NCBI GenBank assembly: GCA_020438525.1
Contig: JAGQUL010000153.1
Coordinates: 1-8,385 of the forward strand
Direction: 5' to 3'
DNA from: Thermoleophilia bacterium
GTDB lineage: Bacteria > Actinomycetota > Thermoleophilia > Gaiellales > SKUG01
Length of the DNA: 8,385 bases
A program made the translations under genes and the position numbers. The first letter of the stretch is position 1. Each line of letters starts with the position of its first letter. The notes under the pieces are model-generated. The model did no database searches, was not told the DNA's origin, and worked only from the letters and a program-made list of their open reading frames with translations. Positions 1 through 6,448 of the stretch are shown here, piece after piece.

Positions 1-2
1 TG

Positions 3-3000
3 GACCAACAATTGGGTGCCCGTCAGAGTGAAATCTCGCCGTACTTCGACCCATATGAAACGACCGGCGGTGGGAATCCATCGGAGAACTGTGGGCAGTG
101 CAGCGCGGGGGACCCCGTCAATACGTACGACGGAATGTTCTACCTGAACCGCGACGATCTTGTCGTCCAGAGCCGCAGCCCGGAGTTCGGGTTCACTCGT
201 TCGTATGCGATCGAACGCCGCGATGAAGCCACGAGCCTCGGGCTTGGTTGGCGCTCGTCGTTCGACATGCAATTGTTGGCTGGAGACGACGGGGCTACGC
301 TCGCCGATTCGGACATCATTCGTGTGGTCCAGGAGAACGGGAGCGAGGTTCAATTCAAGCAGCAGCACGATGGTACGTACGAGGCTCACGACCGCGTCTT
401 CGCCACGCTGGTCAAAGAGGCCGATGGTTCGTTCCGCTTCACTCGTCGGGCGCGGTTGACATTCGATTTCGACGTCGATGGCAAGCTCGGTGCCATTCGC
501 GACCTGAACGGATATGAGACTGACGTTCAGCGAGATGGCGACGGGAGGATCGCCACGGTCACTGACGAAGCCGGTCAGACCATTGATTTCAGCTACGCAC
601 CCAGTGGCAATCTGCGATCGGTAACAGCCCCCGGCGGACGGGTCGTCGAGTTCGAACACGACGCGTACGGGCACCTCATAGCTGCTCGCGACCCTGAGCA
701 GGAAGTCGAGCGGTACGGCTACGACGCCGCGGGTCGACTCGACTCGCGAACCGACAAGCGTGGCAAGGTGACATCCAACGAGTACGACAGCGTTGACAGG
801 GTCATCAGTCAGACGGATCCCGATTTGCGGACGACGCACTTCAACTACCTGCCGGGCGGATCCCCGGACGCGACTATTACTGACGTGATCGATCCAGCCG
901 GCATGACGACCCGATACCACTACGACCGAGCCCTGCTCGCCCAGGTCGAGCACGCGCAGGGTACCGTCGACGCATGGTCGGAGACGTATGCCCACGATGC
1001 AGAAACTATTGGCGTTACGTCCTACGTGGACGGGGTCGGAGAGGCTTGGTCATTCGCATACGACCAGCGCGGCAACCGCATCTTCGCGCGCGATCCAGAA
1101 GGCCGCACTCGTTCGTGGCGATACGACCAGAACTATAACCTCGTCTCGACAACAAACGGATTCGGTGCGACGTCAGAAATCGAGTACGACAGCCATGGAA
1201 ATCCCACGCGGATCACGCGACCGCTCACGGCGAGTGGTCACGATGCGGTGACCCAGATCTTCTACGAAGACGGGGCACACCCGGGGGACGTCACCAAGGT
1301 CATTGATCCAACCGATCGAAGCATCACTATGACGTGGCACTCCAACGGCGCACTCGCCAGTTCCACGAACGATGCCGGCGAGAAAGTGACCTACGAAGTT
1401 GATTCGGGCGGCTGGATCGATCGCATCGTTTCGCCCCGCGGCAATGAAGCCGGGGCTGATCCTTCCGACTACTCGACATCAATCCGTCACGATGCACTCG
1501 GACGTGTCACCGAAGTCACCGATCCACTCGGCCGATCGACCTCGCACATCTTCGATGGTGAAGGCAACGTCACGAACACGTTCGACACGGGCCACAACGA
1601 GACGGCATTCGAGTACGACGACGCAGGGCAACTTCTCCACGTCTTGCTCCCCGACGGCGGCACCATCGACCGCACCTATAGCGAATTTGGTGCGGTCGAA
1701 TCTGAGACCGACGGCGACGGAAAGGTCACGAGCTACGAATACGACCTGGCTCATCGGCTCGAGCGACGCACGGATCCCCTCATGCGGGAGACGAGCTATG
1801 CATACGACGGAACTGGACGCGTCGCATCGATGCTCGATGCTGCATCGCGGCTTACCACCTACGGCTATGACGAATCCGGGATGCTGACCAGCATCGAGTA
1901 TTCCGACCCGGCCACGCCCGACGTGACCTACGCATACGATCGCAACGGAAATCGCGTGTCGATGACCGACGGCACCGGAACATCAACGTACGCATACGAC
2001 CTTCAGGACCGTCTGGTAAGCGCGACGAACGGGCATGGCGACACGGTCGACTACGTGCTCGACGCGTCCGGACGCCTGACGTCGCTCGGGTACCCGGGAG
2101 CGAGTCGGCAGGTCAAGTATCAATACGATCCCAGCGGCCGTCTCCAGACGGCGACCGATTGGCTCGGGGGTTCGTATGACTTCGGATACGACGCGGATGG
2201 CAATCTCGACGCTGAGTCCTTCCCAAACGGTGTGGAAACTTCGACGACCTATGATGTCGCCGGCGACGCTACGCAGATCGATCACTCGTCCGCCGGTGGC
2301 TCGTTCGCCTCGTTCGCCTACGCCTACGATTCCGCTGGCCTCGTCCAGTCCTTGACCACGTCGGGACTACCGGCAGCAGGCCAATCCACCTATGCATACG
2401 ACGAGATGCAGCGCCTCGGGTCTGCCGCCGGGCCGGTGGAGTCCGGATCTTTCGGTTTTGACCTGGCTGGGAACCTGACTGCACTCCCTGACGGCCCGGA
2501 ACTCGACTACGACGACGCGCGACAGCTGCAGACCGCGACCCGGGACACCGCGCCGCAGGTAGCGTTCACCATCGACGACCTGGGGCAGCGAATTGCCGAG
2601 TCAGACGGAATCACGTCGACGACGTACGCGTACGATCAAGCAGGCCGGCTCACCGGACGCAACGCGAACGCCGGATATGCATATGACGGCGATGGGCTTC
2701 GCCAGAGCAAGACCGTCGACGGTACGACGAGCTTCATGGTGTGGAGCTCCGGTGAGGTGCCGATGCTCCTGTCTGACGGCGAGTTCTCGTACGTCTATGG
2801 TCCCCAGGGCGCTCCGATCGCGGAGATCTCGTCCGGGGGCACGGCCCGCTATTTCCATACCGACCAGCTCGGCTCGGTGCGAGCAGTAACGGATGCCTCG
2901 GGCGCCGTCGATGCCACGGCGACCTACACCGCGTACGGCGTGGCGACCACGACCGGTGCCATGCCGCGCTTCGGCTACGCAGGCGAGTACACGGACGCGG

Positions 3001-3602
3001 AGTCGGGGCTCGTGTATCTGCGGGCTCGGTACTACGATCCGTCGACGGGGCAGTTCCTAACGCGGGACCCGATTGAGGACCTGACCGGCGATCCGTACGG
3101 CTATGCGGACGGCAACCCGATCATGAACACGGACCCGACAGGACTGTTCGGAATCCCCGGCATCGACACCGGGTACGAGTGGGATCCGAGCTGGTCCGGG
3201 CTTGGCAACGGCCTCTATGACACGGCCAGCGGCATCTCCAACATAGTCACGTTCGGAGCCACTGGTTCCTACCAGCGCACCGCGAGTGAGAACTGGGGCG
3301 GGCGCGCCGCAGATACCTGCTCGTTCTCCTACAAGGTTGGCGAGGGTGCAGGGTTCGCGGCGGGCCTTGTCACTGGGTCCTCGGAGGCCATGGCCGGACG
3401 GGAGTACTCATTTGGATTGAAGCGGTGGCGATTCGCTCCCTGGGGGAACAGGACCGGACACCCAACTGGACGGCTTCCGCACTACCATCGCAGCGTGCCC
3501 GATCCAGCGAACCCCGGAAACAGCCTGCCAGGACAGGGAATCGGACGACATCGTCCCTGGGATACCAAGAGCACTGATACCAGCTTCGGGGACCGCTTCT
3601 AA
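3..3602 (+). CDS. Rhs/YD-repeat polymorphic toxin, 5'-partial, novel-looking C-terminal domain
   Basis: Large contact-dependent or secreted antibacterial toxin of the Rhs family: a beta-cage of YD repeats encloses a variable C-terminal toxin. The frame is open to the left edge, so the true start and any signal sequence or trafficking domain lie outside; TTG at 12 is only the first in-frame start-like codon, and residues are numbered from it. Residues ~28-110 (GDPVNTYDG, then FGFTRSYAIERR) match the DUF6531-type entry to Rhs proteins. Dozens of YD repeats follow (GYDAAGRL, AYDGTGR, QYDPSGRL). Residues ~947-1019 are the Rhs core-associated end (FHTDQLGSVRA, RARYYDPSTGQFLTRDPI), closing at DPTGLFG (D1041), the usual core/toxin boundary. 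Residues ~1042-1125 are a Gly/Ala-rich linker. Residues ~1127-1196 form a His/Arg-rich domain (NRTGHPTGR, PHYHR, GQGIGRHRPW) that I cannot assign to a named nuclease family. It shares its stop codon with the next gene. Confidence 0.93.
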   Translation, partial: DQQLGARQSEISPYFDPYETTGGGNPSENCGQCSAGDPVNTYDGMFYLNRDDLVVQSRSPEFGFTRSYAIERRDEATSLGLGWRSSFDMQLLAGDDGATLADSDIIRVVQENGSEVQFKQQHDGTYEAHDRVFATLVKEADGSFRFTRRARLTFDFDVDGKLGAIRDLNGYETDVQRDGDGRIATVTDEAGQTIDFSYAPSGNLRSVTAPGGRVVEFEHDAYGHLIAARDPEQEVERYGYDAAGRLDSRTDKRGKVTSNEYDSVDRVISQTDPDLRTTHFNYLPGGSPDATITDVIDPAGMTTRYHYDRALLAQVEHAQGTVDAWSETYAHDAETIGVTSYVDGVGEAWSFAYDQRGNRIFARDPEGRTRSWRYDQNYNLVSTTNGFGATSEIEYDSHGNPTRITRPLTASGHDAVTQIFYEDGAHPGDVTKVIDPTDRSITMTWHSNGALASSTNDAGEKVTYEVDSGGWIDRIVSPRGNEAGADPSDYSTSIRHDALGRVTEVTDPLGRSTSHIFDGEGNVTNTFDTGHNETAFEYDDAGQLLHVLLPDGGTIDRTYSEFGAVESETDGDGKVTSYEYDLAHRLERRTDPLMRETSYAYDGTGRVASMLDAASRLTTYGYDESGMLTSIEYSDPATPDVTYAYDRNGNRVSMTDGTGTSTYAYDLQDRLVSATNGHGDTVDYVLDASGRLTSLGYPGASRQVKYQYDPSGRLQTATDWLGGSYDFGYDADGNLDAESFPNGVETSTTYDVAGDATQIDHSSAGGSFASFAYAYDSAGLVQSLTTSGLPAAGQSTYAYDEMQRLGSAAGPVESGSFGFDLAGNLTALPDGPELDYDDARQLQTATRDTAPQVAFTIDDLGQRIAESDGITSTTYAYDQAGRLTGRNANAGYAYDGDGLRQSKTVDGTTSFMVWSSGEVPMLLSDGEFSYVYGPQGAPIAEISSGGTARYFHTDQLGSVRAVTDASGAVDATATYTAYGVATTTGAMPRFGYAGEYTDAESGLVYLRARYYDPSTGQFLTRDPIEDLTGDPYGYADGNPIMNTDPTGLFGIPGIDTGYEWDPSWSGLGNGLYDTASGISNIVTFGATGSYQRTASENWGGRAADTCSFSYKVGEGAGFAAGLVTGSSEAMAGREYSFGLKRWRFAPWGNRTGHPTGRLPHYHRSVPDPANPGNSLPGQGIGRHRPWDTKSTDTSFGDRF
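3390..3599 (+). other. Rhs C-terminal toxin domain (unassigned)
   Basis: About 70 residues after the Gly/Ala-rich linker (M1127 to F1196). Conserved-looking residues are the GREYSFG entry, APWGNRTGHPTGR (N1146, H1150), PHYHR (H1157, H1159), GIGRHRPW (H1180, W1183) and a final DRF. The density of His, Arg and Asn fits a metal- or acid/base-dependent nuclease or other RNA/DNA-modifying toxin. That role is inferred from position after the Rhs core and from composition, not from a recognised catalytic signature. The domain is short, basic and exactly at the protein end, as expected for a cleaved Rhs toxin. Confidence 0.6.
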
Positions 3603-4024
3603 TGGATGACCGCATCGAGACACCCATCATCGTCGTTGAGCGTGGCAGCTCGTACTTCGACCTCTACGCAGAGGAAGTGGACCTAGAAGGCGCGCTGGAG
3701 CACGTCGACATCGAGGCAGGCGAATACGAGCTTGTTTTGGATGCGGCGGGACGGCGACTTCGGGTAGAGCCGACAGGGCGAACCGGGGTATCCGTCGTTC
3801 TTGAGAATGCCGAACCGGACGACAAGCTCCTACGGCAGACGCTCACGAATCACCTTGCTTGGTTGGCGTCTAACGATAAAGCCATGAAGCGCCTCGATAT
3901 GGATTTTACGACCGAGGATGTCGAGGGCATGTCCGCGCGAGAGCTGTTGGCTTTGGCGGAAGACATCAAGCTCCGTCCCCGTCCCGGCCTGCGGCAGCAC
4001 CTTCGCTCGCTACTGCGACGTTAG
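3602..4024 (+). CDS. Putative immunity protein paired with the Rhs toxin
   Basis: A 140-residue protein with no signal peptide or membrane segment, predicted cytosolic. Its ATG overlaps the Rhs stop (TAATG), and GGGGA at 3588-3592 sits 9 nt upstream, so translation is probably coupled to the toxin. The N-terminal half is acidic and beta-rich (IIVVERGSSYFDLYAEEVDLEGALEHVDIEAGEYELVLDAAG read in pieces), and the C-terminal ~65 residues are helical and end in a basic tail (HLRSLLRR). Motifs like VDIEAGEYE followed by DAAGRRLRVE recall small hypothetical proteins often seen next to Rhs genes, though that comes from memory. An acidic cytosolic protein directly after a basic toxin domain is the normal cognate immunity arrangement. 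Some rows are near 50% GC, lower than the backbone, supporting acquisition. The immunity role is inferred from position. Confidence 0.8.
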   Translation: MDDRIETPIIVVERGSSYFDLYAEEVDLEGALEHVDIEAGEYELVLDAAGRRLRVEPTGRTGVSVVLENAEPDDKLLRQTLTNHLAWLASNDKAMKRLDMDFTTEDVEGMSARELLALAEDIKLRPRPGLRQHLRSLLRR

Positions 4025-4057
4025 GCGTGCAGGAGAGAACGTTCGCGGGCCGCAGGA

Positions 4058-4124
4058 GTGGAACGGGAATGGAACGGGAGATGCGGTTCCACCCGAAAGT
4101 GGAACGGGGCGGAAGTGGAACGGG
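4058..4124 (+). repeat. Four-copy GTGGAACGGG repeat in the leader of the 302-aa gene
   Basis: Copies at 4058-4067, 4069-4078 (ATGGAACGGG, one mismatch), 4099-4108 and 4115-4124, all in the same orientation. An inverted partial copy, GGTTCCAC, is at 4085-4092. The last copy runs into the ribosome-binding site of the next gene (CGGGAG at 4121-4126). Spacing is irregular (11, 30 and 16 bp between starts), so this is not a simple tandem duplication. It could be an operator cluster or an RNA-binding leader; nothing in the sequence decides between them. Confidence 0.75.
4086..4105 (+). promoter_or_regulatory. Hairpin inside the repeat cluster
   Basis: GTTCCAC (4086-4092) pairs perfectly with GTGGAAC (4099-4105) around the 6-nt loop CCGAAA. 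No T-run follows, so it is not a standard intrinsic terminator. It lies 31 nt before the ATG of the 302-aa gene and includes part of the third repeat copy. In RNA it could change access to the leader, and in DNA it forms an inverted binding site. Confidence 0.5.
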
Positions 4125-4135
4125 AGATTTGATCG

Positions 4136-5044
4136 ATGTCAACCCAGGTTCGTCTCAACATCACCTATGAACAGGACGGGCACGCGCTCTCGTTGCCGAA
4201 CACCATCTCGGCGCTGATCGCTGCTCGCGACCTTGTGGCGATGGGGTTGCGGGAGTACAAGATCCCGGTCGACCAGGTAAGCGAGCGGGTCGAGCTTGAG
4301 CCGGGTTCGTTCGACATCGCCCTGGTGCTCGAAGCGATCCCGACGAGCGCGGTCGGTCTGTTCGCTATGGGTCCCGACGAGTGGACCAAGTCCCTGCGAG
4401 ATGTTCGGTTGTTCGTGCTGGAGGCGGGCAAGTGGGCGAAGCTGGTCCAAGGCAAGGTGCTCGGCGAGCTGGAAGTGAAGCTCGAAGACGACGAGGCCAT
4501 TGTCGAGACGGAGGGCAAGACCTCGCGGTTCCGCAAGCGTCACCTCGAAGTGTTCGCCAAAGGCAGGAAGGCTGACAAGCTGCTCGACAGGCTGCTCAAC
4601 CCCGTGAACGAGGGCGAGGCGTTCACGCTCAAGCTCGACGCTCACGAGGACGGCACCGTGAAGCTGGACAGCACTGCCGCAGAGACGCTGCACGAGCGTG
4701 TCGCGCCGAAACCGCTGCTCGAAGCGGAGCCCGTGGGCGAGACGGACAAGGTCGTCGAGGAGACGCTTCGGCTTCGCAGTGCGACGTTCGACCCTGACCT
4801 CACCTGGCGTGTGGCGTCGGATGTCGCAGAGTTCGGGGCGAAGGTCGCGGATCAGGATTTCCTCGACCGCGTGCAACGCGGCGAGGTCACGTTCCGAGCA
4901 GGTGACGAGCTGGACGTCGACATGCGCGTCCGCACCTGGACCGAGGACGGGTCGAGCAAGACGCGCTTCGAGCGCACGATCACGAAGGTCCGGGACCACC
5001 GGAACGTGCCGCCTGCGGGCGAGCACGTCGACCGCATTGTGTGA
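4136..5044 (+). CDS. Conserved-looking hypothetical protein, 302 aa
   Basis: Function not recognised. The ATG is chosen because CGGGAG (4121-4126) lies 9 nt upstream and the protein start (MSTQVRLNITYEQDG) reads naturally. No signal peptide or strong membrane segment is seen, so a cytosolic protein is predicted. Residues ~5-65 look like an alpha/beta N-terminal module; residues 58-77 are mildly hydrophobic. The centre (110-200) is highly charged, with many Glu/Lys. Residues ~208-285 form a beta-rich C-terminal module, where WRVASDVAEFGAKVADQDFL followed by RVQRGEVTFRAGDELDVDMR resembles a C-terminal module I recall from other bacterial hypothetical proteins on mobile or defence islands, without a firm family name. 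It follows the Rhs partner gene after 112 bp and converges on the recombinase unit with a 12-bp gap. Confidence is high that it is a gene and low for any role. Confidence 0.88.
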   Translation: MSTQVRLNITYEQDGHALSLPNTISALIAARDLVAMGLREYKIPVDQVSERVELEPGSFDIALVLEAIPTSAVGLFAMGPDEWTKSLRDVRLFVLEAGKWAKLVQGKVLGELEVKLEDDEAIVETEGKTSRFRKRHLEVFAKGRKADKLLDRLLNPVNEGEAFTLKLDAHEDGTVKLDSTAAETLHERVAPKPLLEAEPVGETDKVVEETLRLRSATFDPDLTWRVASDVAEFGAKVADQDFLDRVQRGEVTFRAGDELDVDMRVRTWTEDGSSKTRFERTITKVRDHRNVPPAGEHVDRIV

Positions 5045-5063
5045 CGGCTCGCTCGTTCAGCCG
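5045..5063. terminator. Possible weak bidirectional hairpin between convergent genes
   Basis: CGGCT (5045-5049) and AGCCG (5059-5063) form a 5-bp stem with a 9-nt loop, beginning just after the stop of the 302-aa gene and overlapping the stop of the convergent 77-aa gene. There is no T-tract on either strand. Its position suits a transcription end point, but the stem is short and could be chance in GC-rich DNA. Confidence 0.25.
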
Positions 5064-5290
5064 AAGTAGTGCTCATTCCACTCGGCGGCTCCCGCGTTGG
5101 CGAGGATCGTGCCGGCCTGTCGTAGTAGGTGCGCTCCCAGGTCAGTCCATTCCGTGTAGGTGGTGAACCAGTCGAATGTGTCAGCGATGAGGCGTCGGCG
5201 TCGCGGTGCGTCGTCGCTCTGGGAGAGGTCGACGAGCAGGTCGAGCATCGGGCTGGTGGCTGCGGCGCGGATGTCGCCGTGGACGATCAC
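5057..5290 (-). CDS. Small hypothetical protein coupled to the recombinase, 77 aa
   Basis: Starts at GTG 5290-5288, which overlaps the recombinase stop by 4 nt (GTGA), and ends 12 bp from the convergent 302-aa gene. No Shine-Dalgarno sequence is visible, so expression would depend on translational coupling. The sequence is balanced and probably helical: a mixed N-terminus, an Arg cluster at residues 30-33 (PRRRRL), then an aromatic-rich helix (DTFDWFTTYTEW) and a C-terminal EWNEHYFG. It has no membrane segment and no helix-turn-helix that I can defend. Its place after an integrase could suggest a mobile-element accessory role, but that is inference. It could also be a passenger read-through ORF. 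Confidence 0.6.
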   Translation of the reverse strand: MIVHGDIRAAATSPMLDLLVDLSQSDDAPRRRRLIADTFDWFTTYTEWTDLGAHLLRQAGTILANAGAAEWNEHYFG

Positions 5291-5724
5291 GCTACGTTGG
5301 CGAAGGCCGCCGCGACGTGGGCGTGGGCATCGTGGGCTCCGATGCTCGACAGGTAGCGGACGGTCGTGAGCGGTGAGCTGTGCCCGAGCTGTACTTGGAT
5401 CGCGGCTACCGGCACGCCGCGGTGGTGCAAGTAGCTGGCGTGGGCATGGCGGAGGCCGTGTGCGTGGATGCGCTTGCCGAGGTCAAGCTTGGTGGCGAGG
5501 CGGGCGAGCACGGCGCGGACGTACCCGGTGTGGAGCACCGCGCCGCGGTTGGTCGCGGCGTGGGTGCAGAAGATCGGGGCCGTGCGGGCCTCTGTGACGC
5601 GCTCTGCGCGCACGGCGAGCCACGAGGCGAGGTCTGGTACCCCTGGGGCCGCGAGGGTCACGATGCGCTGCTTGCCGCCCTTGCCGTACCGCACGTTAAG
5701 GGTGGCGGCATCAGCCGTAATCAC
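5287..5724 (-). pseudogene. Tyrosine recombinase/integrase, C-terminal catalytic half only
   Basis: Site-specific DNA recombinase of the phage-integrase family, present only as its C-terminal half (145 residues from GTG 5724; full-length relatives are usually 300-400). Visible motifs are the beta-hairpin RYGKGGKQRIVTL (residues ~12-24), box II HGLRHAHASYL (His and Arg of the HxxR signature), LGHSSPLTT, and TTVRYLS with the nucleophilic Tyr. The SAM-like core-binding domain and box I with the first catalytic Arg are absent. The frame upstream runs into a TAG at 5794-5796 with no other start codon between, so no longer version can be made here. It should be inactive and probably marks an old integration or deletion junction. 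The stop overlaps the next ORF. Family assignment is firm; calling it a pseudogene rests on the missing half. Confidence 0.85.
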
Positions 5725-5921
5725 GTGGCGACATCGCCGGAATGCGCACCTATCCCCCCTCGTCCGTTCGCAGCCGGCACGTCGCGGGGGGGGCTAAGGG
5801 CACCGGCAATGGCGGCGAGTGTCATGCCGCTGGTGGGAGGAAGAACGTGCCTTGGACTCGCACCCACCTTGAATTGCAGAAATGTCAAGGTGCTGTGAGG
5901 AGTCCGAACGGGAGGTTCTTG
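5725..5921. other. Junction-like spacer between integrase remnant and membrane-protein gene
   Basis: About 200 bp without a supportable gene. It contains an 8-G run (5786-5793), the in-frame TAG that closes the integrase frame upstream, an 8-bp inverted repeat (5865-5892), and the RBS GGGAGG (5910-5915) of the next gene. No sigma-70-like promoter with both boxes at proper spacing could be defended: a TTGACA on the minus strand (complement of 5883-5888) has no -10 match 17 nt downstream. Confidence 0.5.
5865..5892. repeat. 8-bp inverted repeat, 12-nt spacer
   Basis: CACCTTGA (5865-5872) and TCAAGGTG (5885-5892) are perfect inverted copies around ATTGCAGAAATG. It lies 29 bp upstream of the membrane-protein ATG and about 140 bp from the start of the integrase remnant. 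It could be an operator, a recombinase arm- or core-type site, or a leader hairpin; the sequence does not decide. Confidence 0.55.
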
Positions 5922-6341
5922 ATGGTTGCATGTGGCTGCTCCTCGGGCGCAGGGTCCGGCATTCCGCTCACGCATGCCGAGACGATCCAACTGTGGCTCG
6001 TGATGCTCGCGTGCGTCGCGATTCCGATTCTTCTGCTCAATCTCCCCGCGCTGATCGGTCGGTACCGGTCGGCCAGGGCCGATTCGCATCGAGCGCCTGA
6101 AGGTAACTGGCTGATCGACTGGAGCGACGATCTGTGTGGCGTCGACTGCCCCGCGCCAGGTACGGCCCCGTCGATTCATGCCAGTGTCCGTGCGGCCAGC
6201 GAGCGTGCGCAGCCAGATCGGCTGCGTGACGCGATCGATCCCGATGATCTGGCGACGTTCCCTGTCGAGTGGACTCAGGAATTCGCGCCGTCACACCGCA
6301 CCTTCGTTCGAGCATCATCACACTTCACCAATTTCTCATAA
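5922..6341 (+). CDS. Small single-pass membrane protein, unknown function
   Basis: A 139-residue protein, no family recognised. The ATG at 5922 is preferred because GGGAGG (5910-5915) is 6 nt upstream and places the hydrophobic segment near the N-terminus. Residues 22-46 (IQLWLVMLACVAIPILLLN and on) form one clear transmembrane helix followed by RYRSAR, so the positive-inside rule predicts the C-terminal ~90 residues face the cytosol. The N-terminus has Cys4 and Cys6, but they are too close to the start for a lipobox. The tail contains NWLIDWSDDLCGVDCPAPG (two Cys) and an acidic patch DAIDPDD. Codon use deteriorates toward the AT-rich 3' end (ASSHFTNFS), which may be a recombination junction rather than the native C-terminus. 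It stands alone with an RBS; the next gene is 107 bp away. Confidence 0.6.
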   Translation: MVACGCSSGAGSGIPLTHAETIQLWLVMLACVAIPILLLNLPALIGRYRSARADSHRAPEGNWLIDWSDDLCGVDCPAPGTAPSIHASVRAASERAQPDRLRDAIDPDDLATFPVEWTQEFAPSHRTFVRASSHFTNFS

Positions 6342-6352
6342 CGTACTCAACA

Positions 6353-6362
6353 TGTTGCAACA
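6353..6362. promoter_or_regulatory. Perfect 10-bp palindrome TGTTGCAACA
   Basis: TGTTGCAACA in the AT-rich gap 12 bp after the membrane-protein stop and 87 bp before the next annotated start. The form suits a dimeric repressor operator, but no adjacent promoter hexamers were convincing and only one copy is present in the window. Confidence 0.3.
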
Positions 6363-6394
6363 AACTGCCGATGTAGGGCTGGTGGAGGGAGGCG

Positions 6395-6413
6395 CCCCGT
6401 ACCGGATACGGGG
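6395..6413 (+). terminator. GC-rich hairpin, possible terminator of the membrane-protein gene
   Basis: CCCCGTA (6395-6401) pairs perfectly with TACGGGG (6407-6413) around the 5-nt loop CCGGA. It follows the membrane-protein stop by 53 bp and is not followed by a T-tract. Hairpins without a U-run are common at gene ends in high-GC actinobacteria, so termination is plausible; it might instead be a leader element of the gene at 6449. Confidence 0.45.
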
Positions 6414-6448
6414 GTGTCGGTCGGTGTGGCTGGCGACGTTTCCCCTGC

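Noticed and set aside
12..3389. The many internal repeats of the Rhs gene as a DNA repeat or CRISPR array
   Set aside because: The periodicity (TACGAC and similar) is the codon pattern of YD protein repeats; units are divergent and vary in length, with no conserved repeat-spacer structure.
4139..5026. 295-residue open frame antisense to the 302-aa gene
   Set aside because: It has no RBS, is Arg/Leu/His-rich in the manner of high-GC antisense frames, and lies wholly opposite a gene with a good RBS and natural protein composition.
5838..5872. tRNA 3' half or attachment-site remnant (minus strand GGTGGGTGCGAGTCC)
   Set aside because: It resembles a T-arm, but the second T-loop base is G and the T-stem does not pair beyond two bases; no acceptor stem or CCA is correctly placed.
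5380..5898. 172-residue plus-strand frame opposite the recombinase
   Set aside because: The minus strand carries unmistakable recombinase motifs here; the plus frame is a shadow without RBS or family resemblance.
5721..6179. 152-residue minus-strand frame running into the integrase remnant from upstream
   Set aside because: Considered as a frameshifted integrase N-terminus, but its sequence has no core-binding domain features and mostly mirrors the membrane-protein gene on the other strand; only the last few residues (SGDV) hint at integrase.
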